DNA from: Rhodococcus sp. CH91
GTDB taxonomy: Bacteria > Actinomycetota > Actinomycetes > Mycobacteriales > Mycobacteriaceae
Direction: 5' to 3'
DNA length: 64,000 nt
Assembly (NCBI RefSeq): GCF_022554085.1
Contig: NZ_JAKFYR010000002.1
Location: forward strand, 496,001-560,000
Shown one piece after another: positions 37,044-51,623 of the stretch; positions within the stretch are counted from its first letter, which is position 1, and every line of letters begins with the position of its first letter. The notes beneath the pieces were generated by a model. It saw only the letters and a list, made by a program, of their open reading frames with translations. It was not told where the DNA came from and made no database searches. A program made the position numbers and the translations under genes.

Positions 37044-40000
37044 GTGGAGGCCGTCCAGGTGGGGCTCGGAATCGTCATTCTGGGAATGACTCTCGTGGAC
37101 ATATTCCTCACCGCGCTCAATTGCGACGAAACAGGCTTTCTCACGAAATCCGTGACGGCTCGGGTGTGGCGTGTCCTCAGGAGAGTGACACGAAATATGT
37201 CGCGCGACCGGCGTCCTGCCGTACTCCGCCAGGTGACGGGCATTCAGTTCTCGGTCACGGTGGGTGTGTGGGTGGGTGGCGTCATCCTGGGATACGCGTT
37301 CATCTACCTCGGCATGATGAGCGGGCCGAGCTTCCGGTTCGACGGCGTGCCCGAGGGCGTTTTCGGCGCTGTCTATTTCAGCGCGGTCCAGTTGACCACG
37401 GTGGGGACCTCCCAACTCACCCCCGACACCGATGTTTCCCGGATCATCTCGGCCGCGGAGCCCCTCACGGGCTTCGTACTCGTTGTCCTGATTCTCGTGT
37501 TTCTTCTCGGAGTCGGCGGAGCTGTCGGCGCGCTACGCGATCTGTGCGCACAGTTCTACGACCCCGGAGGCGGCCTCGGGGATCCCATTGCGAGCCTGAA
37601 GCCGTACTTTCCGGGTGGTGAACCGCGCGAACTCGATTCGAAACTCGCGTCCGTCACCGATCGTTTCATCCGCTGCACCGAGGGGATCCGGCTCTACCGC
37701 TCCGCCTACTACTTCCAGAGTGGTCGCGACACCGTCGCGCTGCCGTACTCGATCCGGATGCTCAGCGGGGTCGTCGAGGCGCTTCGTTGGGGTTTGCCCA
37801 CATCGCATCCCGCCGCTCTCGAGCCGACGTTGATTCCGCTCACCGACCGGTTCCTGCAGTTCGCGAACTATATGCACTCCGTACTCGGCTGGACGAGCAC
37901 CGATGTTCCCGAGACGAGATCGCACGAGGAGTTCCGGCGGCTGGTCGAGCAGGATATCGAACTGCACCACCCGGCCGGAAATCGCTCTGCGCCCCCGGGG
38001 GAGAGCACGGATCCGTGGGTTGCACGGTTCGCTCGGATGAACCGGAGAATGAGCGAACTCGCCCACCTCGAACCGCTCACCGATCTCGACGACGCCTACG
38101 AACGGTACGTCGAGTGGCTACCGTTCGCGTACCGGGCACACCAGTTCACCGACGCCGTCAGCCGGGATCTCGATTATCAGCCGGTCTACGCTCCCGGCTG
38201 GAAGGAGGTTCCGGAATCGACGACGGACGTTCCCGCCCCGGCGTCCACGACGGGCGGTCTCCGAGCTTTCCTCTCCCGCCGCCGCACACTCATCGATCCC
38301 GGCCACATCCGGCTCTTCGATGCCCTGCGCGTACTCATCGCGGCAATCGTCTCGGTACTGGTGGTGGCCCTCGGCCTCGAGATCGCCGGAAAATCGCCGA
38401 CGCCCACCGCGCTGTTCGGTGGAATGATCGCGATGTTCGCAGGTGGGGTTGCCGCCCAGAGCCGGGCGCGCCCGGGACCGGCCAAATTCGGCGGGATGCT
38501 GGCGCTGATCCCCGTGGTCGTCGCGGTCGGGTTGATCACCGTGGTGCCGCACGAGCCGTTGCCATCGGCGCTCGCCGTCGCCGCACTGGCATTCGTCGGT
38601 GTGTTGCTGTCCCGCTTCGGGCCACAGGGGGCCGGGCTCGGACGCGTGCTGTTCATGACCTTCTACTTCAGCCTGTTGCTCCGGCTCAGCCCCGACGATT
38701 TCTGGGTGTACACGCTCACGGGTCTGGTGAGCGTCACCGCGTCGGTGCTCGTTCAGTTCATCCCGATGGGCCACGGGCACGTCGGACCCGTGCGGGGCGG
38801 ACTGCGGGCGTTCGAGAACAGCGTCGCGAACAGCATCGATCCGCTCGTCGATTCGGTGTCGGCTGCCCGCTGGGATCCGGACCTGCGCAAACGCGTGCAC
38901 AGCGGGCTCGACCAACTGCACCACACGGCGTCGTTTCTGGGCGGGCAGCTCACCGGCGCGTACCCGGCTCTGAACCTCACCGCCCGGCAGCTGAACAACC
39001 TGAGGATACGGATCTTCGACGTCGAACTGGCGACGGTCAACCTGTCGACGGCAGCTCGGGATGCGACCGGAGTCGGGATGCGGCTCCAGACCCGGGCTCG
39101 GCTCGCCGGTGAGCTCGAGCAGCTCCGGCTCCATATCCGCAGCTATCCGCACTCCCCGTCGTGGATGACCGATTCCGAAGAGACCCGCGCGGAGGTGACC
39201 CTTCTGCCCGGAGATGAGGCCGAGCCGGTCGACTGGCCACTGCCGGCGCAGCGGTTGCTCCGTGCCGTGCGGGAGGTCCGGTCCGCTGTGGACGCGCTGC
39301 ACACCGCGCGCGCCGAAGATCTCCTCGGCAGCTCGGGAGTCGTCGATGATGACGACTCGGCTCCTGCGACCGGGGCGGGACCCGGTACGGGCAAGGCGGA
39401 ACCGTCCTCGGGTTCGAGGGGGCGCTTGCTCGGTGGCGCCGGACCGCTTCGCCGTGCGGTGCAGGCCGCACTCGCGACCGGGCTCGCTCTCTGGCTCGGG
39501 GGAACGGTATCGGAGACCTACCAGTATTGGGCCGCCTTGCCGGCCTTCTTCGTCCTGGGTGAGACGGACGGGGAGACCTTCCTCAAGGGAGTGCAGCGCA
39601 TCGCCGGAACCGTGGTGGGTGCGGCGCTGGGCTTCGGCTTCGCGACCCTGATCGGAACCGATGCTCCCTTGGTCCTCCCGCTGCTGGCGCTCTGCGTGTT
39701 CGCCGCGACGTATCTGCGGTCCGTGTCCTCCGTCCTCTCCGCGCTCTGGATGACGACCTTCGTCGCATTGCTCTACGAACTGCTGGGAAAGCTGAACACC
39801 GAAACCATCGAACTGCGTGTCGTGGAGACGGTGATCGGCGCGGTGCTCGCCTTGGTGGTGGCCGCGATCGTTCTGCCCACCCGCACCCGCACCCGCTTGT
39901 CGTCGGACACCTCCCGGTTGGTGCAGACCATCCGGGAGGCCAACGGTCTCTGCCTCGAACACCTGCGGTCCGGATCCTCCGGCAGGCCGGATATACAGGA

Positions 40001-40460
40001 GCTCGAGCGAAGAGAACTGGCCATGACGACGCTGGTCCAGAAGGTCGAGGCCACCGCCGTGCCACTGCGTCGCTCGTCGGGAGCGCTCGACGTCCGAGGT
40101 ATCGAAGGGAGGCTCACGGCCCTGTGGGCGCTGATGTTCTATACGCGGCACGTGGTCTCCGCCACCGAACGTCTGTCGCCGGAGGAGAACGCTCTGGCCG
40201 CGTCGCAGTGGGACGAGATCCACGAGATCATCGAGGGTGATTTCGAAGCACTGCTGACGGCGTTGGCAGGTCGGACACGGTCTGCGCTACCGGAAGGCAT
40301 GGTGACCGCCGGCGAATACGACATCCCGTACGGCACCACCTTGTCCCGGATACTCGAGGCTCTCGAGCGTATCGATCAGACCGTGACGTTCATGGTCGAG
40401 GAGGTACTGCCGAGCGAAGAACGCTTCTCGTGGATCACGTCGTCGTTCCGCCGGATCTAG
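37044..40460 (+). CDS. Fusion of potassium-channel-like pore and FUSC-type membrane protein
   Basis: A 1138-residue membrane protein. The N-terminus resembles a two-TM potassium channel: membrane helices near 5-25 and 70-95, a pore-helix and filter-like segment [15 protein letters not shown] at about 113-127 (TTVGTS replaces TVGYG), then a helix at 138-165. A cytoplasmic stretch follows to about 420. The rest is FUSC-like: six membrane segments (about 430-580), a soluble region, a second six-segment block (about 806-950, beginning [19 protein letters not shown]) and a soluble tail. FUSC relatives export aromatic acids. The combined function is unknown; K+ selectivity is uncertain because the GYG is absent. 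Confidence 0.7.
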   Translation: MEAVQVGLGIVILGMTLVDIFLTALNCDETGFLTKSVTARVWRVLRRVTRNMSRDRRPAVLRQVTGIQFSVTVGVWVGGVILGYAFIYLGMMSGPSFRFDGVPEGVFGAVYFSAVQLTTVGTSQLTPDTDVSRIISAAEPLTGFVLVVLILVFLLGVGGAVGALRDLCAQFYDPGGGLGDPIASLKPYFPGGEPRELDSKLASVTDRFIRCTEGIRLYRSAYYFQSGRDTVALPYSIRMLSGVVEALRWGLPTSHPAALEPTLIPLTDRFLQFANYMHSVLGWTSTDVPETRSHEEFRRLVEQDIELHHPAGNRSAPPGESTDPWVARFARMNRRMSELAHLEPLTDLDDAYERYVEWLPFAYRAHQFTDAVSRDLDYQPVYAPGWKEVPESTTDVPAPASTTGGLRAFLSRRRTLIDPGHIRLFDALRVLIAAIVSVLVVALGLEIAGKSPTPTALFGGMIAMFAGGVAAQSRARPGPAKFGGMLALIPVVVAVGLITVVPHEPLPSALAVAALAFVGVLLSRFGPQGAGLGRVLFMTFYFSLLLRLSPDDFWVYTLTGLVSVTASVLVQFIPMGHGHVGPVRGGLRAFENSVANSIDPLVDSVSAARWDPDLRKRVHSGLDQLHHTASFLGGQLTGAYPALNLTARQLNNLRIRIFDVELATVNLSTAARDATGVGMRLQTRARLAGELEQLRLHIRSYPHSPSWMTDSEETRAEVTLLPGDEAEPVDWPLPAQRLLRAVREVRSAVDALHTARAEDLLGSSGVVDDDDSAPATGAGPGTGKAEPSSGSRGRLLGGAGPLRRAVQAALATGLALWLGGTVSETYQYWAALPAFFVLGETDGETFLKGVQRIAGTVVGAALGFGFATLIGTDAPLVLPLLALCVFAATYLRSVSSVLSALWMTTFVALLYELLGKLNTETIELRVVETVIGAVLALVVAAIVLPTRTRTRLSSDTSRLVQTIREANGLCLEHLRSGSSGRPDIQELERRELAMTTLVQKVEATAVPLRRSSGALDVRGIEGRLTALWALMFYTRHVVSATERLSPEENALAASQWDEIHEIIEGDFEALLTALAGRTRSALPEGMVTAGEYDIPYGTTLSRILEALERIDQTVTFMVEEVLPSEERFSWITSSFRRI

Positions 40461-40485
40461 TCCGGATCTCGACGGCCGTTCCGAA

Positions 40486-40500
40486 TGCCCTTTCAGGGCA
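40486..40500 (+). terminator. Short stem-loop after the channel-FUSC gene
   Basis: TGCCCT-TTC-AGGGCA forms a 6-bp stem with a 3-base loop 25 bases after the stop, followed by a mixed T-containing stretch. It is modest but suitably placed. Confidence 0.4.
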
Positions 40501-40582
40501 GTTGCTTTCGTGTCGCAGTGTTCCGCGGCGAGGCCGTCGGATCAGCGCCGGTGCTGGTGCCTCGACGCGCAGTGCGCTCGTC

Positions 40583-40588
40583 TAGACT
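40583..40588 (+). promoter_or_regulatory. Candidate -10 box (TAGACT) for rpe and the rib genes
   Basis: TAGACT ends 8 bases before GTG 40597. Spacing again suggests a transcript with little or no leader. An ATG at 40595 is out of frame with rpe. Confidence 0.5.
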
Positions 40589-40596
40589 CGATCGAT

Positions 40597-41280
40597 GTGG
40601 CCCACCCGATGATCGCCCCCTCGATCCTGTCCGCAGATTTCGCCCGTCTCGCCGACGAGGCGCAGGCCGTCGCCGGTGCCGACTGGCTCCACGTCGACGT
40701 CATGGACGCGCATTTCGTACCGAACCTGACCCTCGGGCTCCCGGTCGTCGAGTCCTTGCTGAAGGCGACCGACATCCCTCTCGACTGTCACCTGATGATC
40801 GAGAATCCCGGTCGCTGGGCGCCGCCCTACGCGGAGGCGGGCGCGCACAATGTGACCTTCCACGCCGAGGCGACCGACGATCCCGTCGCCGTGGCACGCG
40901 ACATCCGCGCCGCCGGCGGCAAGGCGGGACTGTCCGTGAAACCCGGCACCCCGATCGAGTCCTATCTCGAGATCCTGAAGGAGTTCGACACCCTGCTCGT
41001 GATGAGCGTCGAACCCGGCTTCGGTGGCCAGTCCTTCATCCCGGACGTCCTCGACAAGGCCCGGCAGGTCCGTCGTCTCGTCGACTCCGGTGAACTGCGG
41101 CTGCTCGTCGAGATCGACGGCGGCATCAATGCCGACACCATCGAGGCCGCCGCCGAGGCCGGTGTGGACTGCTTCGTCGCCGGCTCGGCCGTCTACGGCG
41201 CCGACGATCCCGGTGAGGCGGTCCGGAAACTTCGGACGCAGGCCGGGGCCGCGTCCCGGCACCTGACGCTCGCCCCGTGA
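40597..41280 (+). CDS. rpe: Ribulose-phosphate 3-epimerase
   Basis: Rpe interconverts ribulose-5-phosphate and xylulose-5-phosphate in the pentose phosphate pathway; ribulose-5-phosphate is also the RibB substrate made use of downstream. The 227-residue TIM barrel has [13 protein letters not shown], the metal-binding [23 protein letters not shown] and EVDGGIN-type [10 protein letters not shown] motifs. GTG 40597 is chosen behind the -10 box; ATG 40609 is an alternative four codons in. Its stop overlaps ribD. Confidence 0.95.
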   Translation: MAHPMIAPSILSADFARLADEAQAVAGADWLHVDVMDAHFVPNLTLGLPVVESLLKATDIPLDCHLMIENPGRWAPPYAEAGAHNVTFHAEATDDPVAVARDIRAAGGKAGLSVKPGTPIESYLEILKEFDTLLVMSVEPGFGGQSFIPDVLDKARQVRRLVDSGELRLLVEIDGGINADTIEAAAEAGVDCFVAGSAVYGADDPGEAVRKLRTQAGAASRHLTLAP

Positions 41281-42296
41281 CCACACCCGAGATCGCCGAA
41301 GCGCTCCAGTTCGCGCTCGACGCGTCGGAGGCGGTGCGGGGCACGACGAGCCCGAACCCGCCGGTCGGCGCGGTGATCCTCGACGCGGACGGCAAGCCGG
41401 CGGGGATCGGTGCCACCGCCCCGCCCGGTGGCCCGCACGCGGAGATCCGGGCTCTCGAAGCGGCCGGGGAACGTGCCCGCGGCGGCACCGCCGTCGTGAC
41501 CCTCGAACCGTGCAACCACACCGGCCGCACGGGCCCCTGCGCGCGTGCGCTCGTCGAAGCGGGTATCGCGACGGTGTACTACTCGGTCGCCGACCCCAAC
41601 CCCGTCGCCGGCGGTGGTGCGGACACCCTGCGTGCCGCCGGAGTGACCGTGCACCCGGGGCTCGGGGCCGAGGCTGTCACGCGGGGACCGTTGCGGGCCT
41701 GGCTGCACCGCCAGCGCACCGGACGACCGCACGTGACGTGGAAGTACGCCGCATCGATGGACGGTCGGAGTGCGGCCGCCGACGGGACGAGCAGGTGGAT
41801 CTCCGGTCCCGAATCACGGGCACGGGTGCACGACCAGCGCAGCCGGCTCGACGCCATCATCGTCGGAACAGGCACGGTGCTCGCCGACGACCCGTGGCTG
41901 ACGGCTCGGCTGCCCGAAGGTGAACTCGCCCCGCACCAACCGCTCCGGGTCGTCGTCGGAATGCGTGAGATACCCACCTCGGCAAGGGTTCTCGACGACG
42001 CTGCCCCCACTCTGGTGCTGCCTACCCACGATGTGGGAGAGGTGCTGGACGCGCTCGGTGATCATCCCGACGTCCTGCTCGAGGGCGGCCCCCGTCTTGC
42101 AGGCGCCTTCCTCGCGGCAGGGTGCGTCGACCGCATCCAGGCGTATCTGGCGCCGGTGGTCCTCGGAGCGGGGGAGGCCGCCGTCGAGGGCGCGGGAGTG
42201 AACACGATCGCGGACGCGTTACGGTTCCGCCGGGAACGCGTCGAAACGGTCGGCTCGGACATCCTGTTGACACTCGTCCCGGACCGGGACGACTGA
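41277..42296 (+). CDS. ribD: Riboflavin biosynthesis deaminase/reductase RibD
   Basis: RibD deaminates and then reduces the pyrimidine intermediate of riboflavin synthesis. The 339-residue protein has an N-terminal zinc deaminase domain (GPHAEIRAL with the catalytic HAE, then [14 protein letters not shown] with zinc cysteines) and a C-terminal reductase domain ([54 protein letters not shown]). GTG 41277 overlaps the rpe stop. Confidence 0.95.
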   Translation: MTTPEIAEALQFALDASEAVRGTTSPNPPVGAVILDADGKPAGIGATAPPGGPHAEIRALEAAGERARGGTAVVTLEPCNHTGRTGPCARALVEAGIATVYYSVADPNPVAGGGADTLRAAGVTVHPGLGAEAVTRGPLRAWLHRQRTGRPHVTWKYAASMDGRSAAADGTSRWISGPESRARVHDQRSRLDAIIVGTGTVLADDPWLTARLPEGELAPHQPLRVVVGMREIPTSARVLDDAAPTLVLPTHDVGEVLDALGDHPDVLLEGGPRLAGAFLAAGCVDRIQAYLAPVVLGAGEAAVEGAGVNTIADALRFRRERVETVGSDILLTLVPDRDD

Positions 42297-42333
42297 ATCG
42301 AGACCGGTCACCTACCGGGGCAAGGAGCGGAAC

Positions 42334-42939
42334 ATGTTCACCGGCATCGTCGAGGAACTGGGGGAGATCGTGGCGAAGGAGGATCTCGCCGACGCGGCGC
42401 GCTTCACGGTGCGCGGACCGTTGGTCACCTCCGACGCGAAGCACGGTGACTCGATCGCCGTCAACGGTGTGTGCCTGACCGTGGTCGACGTCGTCGACGG
42501 CGGCGCGTTCACCGCGGATGTGATGAAAGAGACGCTGGACCGGTCGTCGCTCGGGCAGTTGGCACCCGGCAGCCCGGTCAACCTCGAACGCGCAGCCGCG
42601 ATCGACAGCCGTCTCGGCGGTCATCTCGTGCAGGGGCACGTCGACGCCACGGGCACGGTCCTGGCCCGCACGCCCTCCGAGAACTGGACGGTCGTGCGCA
42701 TCTTGCTGCCCGCCGAAATCGCCCGCTACGTCGTGGAAAAGGGCTCGATCACCGTGGACGGTGTCTCGCTCACCGTCTCGGGGCTCGGGGGAGAACGCGG
42801 CGACGAATGGTTCGAGATCTCGCTCATCCCGACCACCCTGTCGCTCACGACGCTCGGCACCGCGGCTCCGGGCAGCGTCGTCAACCTCGAGGTCGACGTG
42901 ATCGCCAAGTACGTGGAGCGCCTGCAGAACGCGCGCTGA
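42334..42939 (+). CDS. ribE: Riboflavin synthase alpha chain
   Basis: It joins two molecules of 6,7-dimethyl-8-ribityllumazine into riboflavin. The 201-residue protein has the two internal lumazine-binding repeats: MFTGIVEELGEI, SIAVNGVCLTVVDV and GGHLVQGHVDATG, with the second half VDGVSLTVSG. ATG 42334 follows AAGGAG at 42320-42325. An FMN riboswitch was looked for in the 37 bases upstream and not found. Confidence 0.95.
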   Translation: MFTGIVEELGEIVAKEDLADAARFTVRGPLVTSDAKHGDSIAVNGVCLTVVDVVDGGAFTADVMKETLDRSSLGQLAPGSPVNLERAAAIDSRLGGHLVQGHVDATGTVLARTPSENWTVVRILLPAEIARYVVEKGSITVDGVSLTVSGLGGERGDEWFEISLIPTTLSLTTLGTAAPGSVVNLEVDVIAKYVERLQNAR

Positions 42940-42946
42940 CGCGTCG

Positions 42947-42952
42947 TAGTGT
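42947..42952 (+). promoter_or_regulatory. Candidate internal -10 box (TAGTGT) before ribBA
   Basis: TAGTGT would give a leader of about 75 bases for ribBA. That leader holds a hairpin, CCGGAG-ACCT-CTCCGG (42980-42995), of unknown role. It could give ribBA-ribH expression separate from ribD-ribE. Confidence 0.4.
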
Positions 42953-43033
42953 GGAGCACGACAGTGCTGTGTTGACGAGCCGGAGACCTCTCCGGTGCGG
43001 GTCGTCCGGATACGAGAGTTGGAGTCCAGGGAA

Positions 43034-45308
<2,275 letters not shown>

Positions 45309-45317
45309 CCTGGACCT

Positions 45318-47525
45318 GTGCCCGACCCCTCGACATATCGCCCTGCCCCCGGTTCCATTCCCACGGAGCCGGGGGTCTACAAGTTCCGCGACCCGCACGG
45401 CCGGGTCGTCTACGTCGGCAAGGCGAAGAACCTCCGCTCGCGTCTGAACTCGTACTTCGCCGACATCGCGTCGCTGCACCCGCGGACCCGGCAGATGGTG
45501 ACCACGGCGGGCAAGGTCGAGTGGACGGTGGTGCGCACCGAGGTCGAGGCGCTGCAACTCGAATACAACTGGATCAAGGAGTTCGACCCGCGGTTCAACG
45601 TGCGGTACCGGGACGACAAGACGTACCCGATGCTCGCCGTCACGCTGAACGAGGAGTATCCGAGACTGTTCGTCTACCGCGGTCCGCGTCGTCGAGGGGT
45701 GCGGTATTTCGGACCCTATTCGCACGCGTGGGCGATCCGCGAGACCCTCGACCTGCTGCTGCGTGTGTTCCCGGCGCGCACCTGCTCGGCGGGGGTGTTC
45801 AAACGGCACGCCCAGATCGGCCGCCCCTGCCTGCTCGGATACATCGACAAATGCTCGGCGCCCTGCGTCGGCCGCGTCACCGCCGACGAGCACCGCCGCA
45901 TCGTCGAGGACTTCTGCGACTTCCTCGCCGGTCGCACCGACAAACTCGTGCGCGAGGTCGAGCGACGGATGCACGCCGCTGCCGAGGAACTCGACTTCGA
46001 GACCGCGGCGCGACTGCGCGACGATCTCGGCGCACTGCGCAAGGCACTCGAGAAGCAGGCGGTGGTCCTCGGCGACGGCACCGACGCCGACCTCGTGGCG
46101 TTCGCCGGCGACGATCTCGAGGTGGCCGTGCAGGTCTTCCATGTGCGCGGAGGCCGTGTCCGGGGCCAGCGCGGCTGGATCGTGGAGAAGTCCGGCGACG
46201 TGCTCGACAGGCCCGAGGACCGCGAGGCGGCGGTAGCGGAGGCCGCAAAGAGCGCGGACGGGCGCGTGGGGGACGGCAGTGAGGACGCCGAGGAACTCTC
46301 GCTGCTGGTCGAACAGTTCCTCACGCAGTTCTACGGCGAGGAGGCGGCGCTCGGATCCGGCGACGCCGAGGCGAGCAGTGCGGTGCCGCGCGAAGTGCTC
46401 GTGCCGGCGCTGCCGCCGGATCCGGAGGAGATGGGCCGCTGGCTCGGCCGGTTGCGGGGCGGCCCGGTGCGCCTGCGCATCCCCCAGCGAGGTGACAAGA
46501 AGGCTCTGGCCGACACCGTCGAACGCAATGCCAAGGAAGCACTCGCCCAGCACAAGTTGCGCCGCGCAGGAGACTTCACCGCCCGATCCGCGGCGTTGCA
46601 GGGCATCCAGGACGCTCTCGACCTGGACTCGGCACCGCTGCGCATCGAGTGTGTCGACATCAGCCACGTGCAAGGCACCGACGTCGTCGCGTCCCTCGTG
46701 GTCTTCGAGGACGGCCTGCCGCGGAAGTCCGACTATCGGCACTACGCGATCAAACACGCCGCCGGGGACGGCCGCTCCGACGACGTCGCGTCGATCGCGG
46801 AGGTGACGCGCCGGCGCTTCCTGCGCCACAACAGCGATGTGGCACGGCAGGCCGGTGCTGCCGGCCCGGTACCGGACGGCGCCGACGGAGGAGACCTCGC
46901 CCCCGAAGCGGCACTGGACCCGGCCACGGGCCGCCCGCGCCGGTTCGCCTATCCACCGAATCTGTTCGTCGTCGACGGCGGTGCACCACAGGTCGCAGCA
47001 GCGGCGGAGGTTCTCGACGAGCTCGGGGTCACGGACGTCGCCGTCATCGGGCTCGCGAAGCGTCTCGAAGAGGTCTGGGTTCCCGGCGAGGACGATCCGG
47101 TGATTCTTCCCCGCACCAGCGAATCGTTGTTCCTGCTGCAGCGTATCCGCGACGAGGCGCACCGTTTCGCGATCACCTATCACCGGAGCAAGCGATCCAA
47201 GCGCATGACGGCATCCGCCCTCGACGGAATCCGGGGCCTCGGGGCCACCCGCCGGAAGGCGCTGGTCACCCACTTCGGGTCGGTCGCGCGACTGCGGGAA
47301 GCGAGCGTGGAGGAGATCACCGTGGTACCGGGAATCGGTCGGGCGACCGCACGGGCGGTACTCGAGGCGTTGCGCGACGAGGCACCTGCGGCAGCCGAGT
47401 CGTCCCAAGCCGAGTCGTCCCAGGCGAATGCAGGTGCCGGCGCGGTCTCCGATGCGGGCGACACGCGGGTGGGCGATGATGGCTCCGTCGGCGTGTCGGG
47501 CCTACGAACGGAGTCGGAACAGTGA
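45318..47525 (+). CDS. uvrC: Excinuclease ABC subunit C
   Basis: UvrC makes both incisions in nucleotide excision repair. The 735-residue protein has an N-terminal GIY-YIG nuclease ([25 protein letters not shown]), the Cys-containing [17 protein letters not shown] region, a UVR helical pair (about residues 205-240), an RNase H-like nuclease ([34 protein letters not shown]) and tandem HhH motifs ([33 protein letters not shown]). A variable tail includes a duplicated 15-bp unit (47394-47423). Its stop overlaps rapZ. Confidence 0.97.
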   Translation: MPDPSTYRPAPGSIPTEPGVYKFRDPHGRVVYVGKAKNLRSRLNSYFADIASLHPRTRQMVTTAGKVEWTVVRTEVEALQLEYNWIKEFDPRFNVRYRDDKTYPMLAVTLNEEYPRLFVYRGPRRRGVRYFGPYSHAWAIRETLDLLLRVFPARTCSAGVFKRHAQIGRPCLLGYIDKCSAPCVGRVTADEHRRIVEDFCDFLAGRTDKLVREVERRMHAAAEELDFETAARLRDDLGALRKALEKQAVVLGDGTDADLVAFAGDDLEVAVQVFHVRGGRVRGQRGWIVEKSGDVLDRPEDREAAVAEAAKSADGRVGDGSEDAEELSLLVEQFLTQFYGEEAALGSGDAEASSAVPREVLVPALPPDPEEMGRWLGRLRGGPVRLRIPQRGDKKALADTVERNAKEALAQHKLRRAGDFTARSAALQGIQDALDLDSAPLRIECVDISHVQGTDVVASLVVFEDGLPRKSDYRHYAIKHAAGDGRSDDVASIAEVTRRRFLRHNSDVARQAGAAGPVPDGADGGDLAPEAALDPATGRPRRFAYPPNLFVVDGGAPQVAAAAEVLDELGVTDVAVIGLAKRLEEVWVPGEDDPVILPRTSESLFLLQRIRDEAHRFAITYHRSKRSKRMTASALDGIRGLGATRRKALVTHFGSVARLREASVEEITVVPGIGRATARAVLEALRDEAPAAAESSQAESSQANAGAGAVSDAGDTRVGDDGSVGVSGLRTESEQ

Positions 47526-48454
47526 CCGAAGTGAGTCGGATCCCCGGAACGACGGAGACGGATGTCGACGGGGCCCAGCCCCCGCATGCCGAGGTCATCG
47601 TCGTCACCGGCCTGTCCGGAGCGGGTCTCAGCACAGCTGCGACGGCGCTCGAGGATCTCGGTTGGTACGTGGTGGAGAATCTGCCGCCGCAGTTGGTGCT
47701 GTCGATGATCGATCTCGCGGTGCAAGCGGAGCCGCCGCTCCAGCGGCTCGCCGTGGTGATGGACGTGCGCAGCCGGTTGTTCACCGGCGACCTCGAACGC
47801 GTCGTCGCCGACCTGGCGGCGCGACCCGTCAACACCCGCGTGCTCTTCCTCGAGGCGACCGATTCGGTGCTCGTGCGGCGGTTCGAACAAGTGCGTCGCA
47901 GCCATCCGCTGCAGTCCGACACCGCAGACCGCACTCTCACCGACGGCATCGCCGTCGAACGCGCACAACTCGCACCGGTCAAGGCCGCCGCGGATCTGGT
48001 GATCGATACGTCCACCCTGTCGGGACCGGATCTGCGCCGCAAGATCGACGCGGCGTTCGGCGACGCCGCTTCCGACACCATCCGGGTGACGGTGGAGTCG
48101 TTCGGGTTCAAGTACGGCCTGCCCATGGACTCCGATGTCGTGTGCGACGTGCGTTTCCTCCCCAATCCGCACTGGATCGCCGAACTGCGACCGCATACCG
48201 GGCAGGAGCCCGCGGTGCGCGAGTATGTACTCTCCCGCGACGGTGCCGAGGAATATCTCGCCACCTACCACCGGCTGCTCGCGCTGACGACAGCCGGTTA
48301 CCGTCGGGAGGGGAAGCGCTACATGACGATCGCAGTGGGATGTACGGGTGGGAAACACCGGAGCGTGGCGATGGCGGAAGCTCTCGCCGCCCGCCTGGAG
48401 GGTGAGCCGGACCTCACGGTGAACGTGGTGCATCGGGATCTGGGGCGCGAGTGA
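47522..48454 (+). CDS. rapZ: RapZ/YvcJ-family nucleotide-binding protein
   Basis: RapZ-family proteins bind nucleotides or small RNAs and regulate cell-envelope precursor metabolism; the actinobacterial role is poorly known. The 310-residue protein has the P-loop-like [21 protein letters not shown] near residues 36-56, where the usual lysine is leucine, and the C-terminal [25 protein letters not shown] and [15 protein letters not shown] blocks. It overlaps uvrC and yvcK, forming the widespread rapZ-yvcK-whiA trio. Confidence 0.92.
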   Translation: MTEVSRIPGTTETDVDGAQPPHAEVIVVTGLSGAGLSTAATALEDLGWYVVENLPPQLVLSMIDLAVQAEPPLQRLAVVMDVRSRLFTGDLERVVADLAARPVNTRVLFLEATDSVLVRRFEQVRRSHPLQSDTADRTLTDGIAVERAQLAPVKAAADLVIDTSTLSGPDLRRKIDAAFGDAASDTIRVTVESFGFKYGLPMDSDVVCDVRFLPNPHWIAELRPHTGQEPAVREYVLSRDGAEEYLATYHRLLALTTAGYRREGKRYMTIAVGCTGGKHRSVAMAEALAARLEGEPDLTVNVVHRDLGRE

Positions 48455-49485
48455 ATCCGGCCACCGACCCGGACCCCGAGGTACCGGGCTCCGGGCCGGC
48501 GATCGCTGCGCTCGGGGGTGGGCACGGCCTGTATGCCACCCTCAGTGCGGTGCGTCGCCTGAGCGACCAGGTCACCGCCGTGGTCACCGTCGCCGACGAC
48601 GGCGGTTCCTCGGGCCGCTTGCGTGCCGAACTCGGCGTGGTGCCGCCCGGCGACCTGCGGATGGCCCTGGCCGCCCTCGCCGGTGACAGCGACGAGGTCC
48701 GGACGTGGACCGACACCGTGCAGCACCGCTTCGGCGGGACGGGCGCGCTGGCAGGGCACTCCGTGGGCAACCTCATCCTCGCCGGACTCGCGGAGGTCGC
48801 GGGCGACACGGTCACCGCGCTGGACATGCTCGGCCGGGTCCTCGACGTCCGCGGCCGGGTACTGCCGATGTCGCCGATCCCGCTCGACATCGAAGCCGAC
48901 GTGTCGGGACTCGAATCCGATCCCCGCGTGAGCCGGTGCATCCGCGGCCAGGTCGCGGTGGCGACGACCCCCGGCAAGGTCAGACGGGTCCGTCTCATCC
49001 CTGCCGATCCGCCGGCATGCCGGCCCGCACTCGACGCGGTCTGCGAGGCCGACCTCGTGGTGCTCGGCCCCGGCTCCTGGTTCTCGAGTGTCATCCCGCA
49101 CGTACTCGTACCGGACCTGTACGAGGCGCTCCTCCACACCGAGGCGCTGAAGGTGCTCGTCCTCAACCTCGCGGCGGAGCCGGGGGAGACCGCCGGTTTC
49201 TCCGCGGAACGCCACCTGCACGTTCTCGCTCAGCATGCCCCCGATTTCCGTGTCGACCATGTCGTCGTGGATGCTGCCTCGGTACCGGAAGGGCGCGAGC
49301 GCGAGCATCTGAGTCGATCCGCAGCCCGGTTCGGCGCGAAGGTTTCCTTCGTCGACGTCGCCGAATCCGGTACGCATCGGCACGACCCCGCCAAATTGGC
49401 CGGGGCACTGGAAACATGCCTGTCCTCGCGCGGCGGAATGCGCGCTGCGTCCGGGGACGGAAGGGAGAACGTCTCGTGGCAATGA
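48451..49485 (+). CDS. yvcK: YvcK/CuvA-type gluconeogenesis factor
   Basis: YvcK-like proteins (CuvA in mycobacteria) bind UDP-sugars, support growth on gluconeogenic carbon and affect cell shape. The 344-residue protein has the CofD-like fold: [61 protein letters not shown] and [18 protein letters not shown]. The N-terminal 15 residues are Pro/Asp-rich and variable. GTG 48451 overlaps rapZ. Confidence 0.93.
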   Translation: MNPATDPDPEVPGSGPAIAALGGGHGLYATLSAVRRLSDQVTAVVTVADDGGSSGRLRAELGVVPPGDLRMALAALAGDSDEVRTWTDTVQHRFGGTGALAGHSVGNLILAGLAEVAGDTVTALDMLGRVLDVRGRVLPMSPIPLDIEADVSGLESDPRVSRCIRGQVAVATTPGKVRRVRLIPADPPACRPALDAVCEADLVVLGPGSWFSSVIPHVLVPDLYEALLHTEALKVLVLNLAAEPGETAGFSAERHLHVLAQHAPDFRVDHVVVDAASVPEGREREHLSRSAARFGAKVSFVDVAESGTHRHDPAKLAGALETCLSSRGGMRAASGDGRENVSWQ

Positions 49486-50459
49486 CAGCGGAGGTCAAGG
49501 ACGAGCTGAGCAGGTTGTCGGTCACCCGGATCAGCAACCGCAAGGCCGAGGTGTCCGCGCTCCTGCGCTTCGCCGGCGGGTTGCACATCGTCGCCGGGCG
49601 TGTGGTGGTCGAAGCCGAAGTGGATCTCGGATCGATCGCACGCCGTCTCCGCCGCGAGATCTTCGAGCTCTACAGCTATCCGGCCGAGATCCAGGTCCTC
49701 AGCGCCGGGGGACTGCGCAAGAGTTCCCGGTACGTCGTCCGGGTCGGCAAGGACGGTGAGGCGCTCGCCCGCCGCACCGGCCTGCTCGACGGCCGGGGCC
49801 GCCCCGTTCGCGGCCTGCCCGCGCAGGTGGTCGGTGGCAGCGTGTCCGACTCCGCCGCGGCCTGGCGGGGTGCCTTCCTCGCGCACGGTTCGCTCACCGA
49901 ACCGGGCCGATCCTCGGCACTCGAGGTCAGCTGCCCCGGCCCGGAAGCCGCGCTCGCGCTCGTCGGCGCGGCCCGCCGTCTCGGTGTGACCGCCAAGGCC
50001 CGCGAGGTGCGTGGTGCGGACCGGGTGGTGATCCGTGACGGCGAGGCCATCGGAGCGCTCCTCACTCAGATGGGCGCCCAGGACACCCGGCTGGTGTGGG
50101 AGGAGCGGCGCATGCGGCGGGAGGTCCGCGCGACCGCGAACCGCCTGGCGAACTTCGACGACGCCAATCTGCGGAGGTCCGCCCGTGCTGCCGTGGCTGC
50201 TGCCGCCCGGGTCGAACGGGCGCTGGCGATCCTCGGAGCGGACGTCCCCGATCATCTCGCGGCGGCCGGAGCGCTGCGCGTCCAGCACCGGCAGGCCTCG
50301 CTCGAGGAGCTCGGTCAGCTCGCGGATCCGCCGATGACCAAGGACGCGGTGGCAGGCCGTATCCGTCGTCTGCTGTCGATGGCGGATCGCCGCGCGAAGG
50401 AACTCGGGATCCCGGACACCGAGTCGGCCGTCACCGCGGAGTTGCTGGACGACGCGTAG
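49476..50459 (+). CDS. whiA: Sporulation/cell-division regulator WhiA
   Basis: WhiA is a DNA-binding protein linked to cell division. The 327-residue protein has the N-terminal LAGLIDADG-like domain ([55 protein letters not shown]) and a C-terminal helix-turn-helix ([30 protein letters not shown]). GTG 49476 is preferred, with AGGGAG 8 bases upstream; ATG 49482, two codons in, overlaps the yvcK stop and is the alternative. Confidence 0.95.
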   Translation: MAMTAEVKDELSRLSVTRISNRKAEVSALLRFAGGLHIVAGRVVVEAEVDLGSIARRLRREIFELYSYPAEIQVLSAGGLRKSSRYVVRVGKDGEALARRTGLLDGRGRPVRGLPAQVVGGSVSDSAAAWRGAFLAHGSLTEPGRSSALEVSCPGPEAALALVGAARRLGVTAKAREVRGADRVVIRDGEAIGALLTQMGAQDTRLVWEERRMRREVRATANRLANFDDANLRRSARAAVAAAARVERALAILGADVPDHLAAAGALRVQHRQASLEELGQLADPPMTKDAVAGRIRRLLSMADRRAKELGIPDTESAVTAELLDDA

Positions 50460-50475
50460 AGGGGCACGCTTGGAA

Positions 50476-50505
50476 GGGAGTTCGCGCCACGGCAGGGCGG
50501 CTCCC
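50476..50505 (+). terminator. Possible stem-loop between whiA and gapA
   Basis: GGGAG (50476-50480) pairs with CTCCC (50501-50505), with an inner CGCC/GGCG pairing. It is imperfect and has no T-run; it fits the break between whiA and the glycolytic genes. Confidence 0.3.
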
Positions 50506-50514
50506 ACAAGGTGA

Positions 50515-51597
<1,083 letters not shown>

Positions 51598-51623
51598 CAC
51601 TCGCAGAACAGGACATCCCAACA

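Noticed and set aside
38118-40223. A 701-codon minus-strand frame opposite the channel-FUSC gene
   Set aside because: Antisense shadow with no recognisable domain.
42297-43033. FMN riboswitch before ribE or ribBA
   Set aside because: Upstream gaps are 37 and about 95 bases and lack the FMN-box words; only a 6-bp hairpin was seen.
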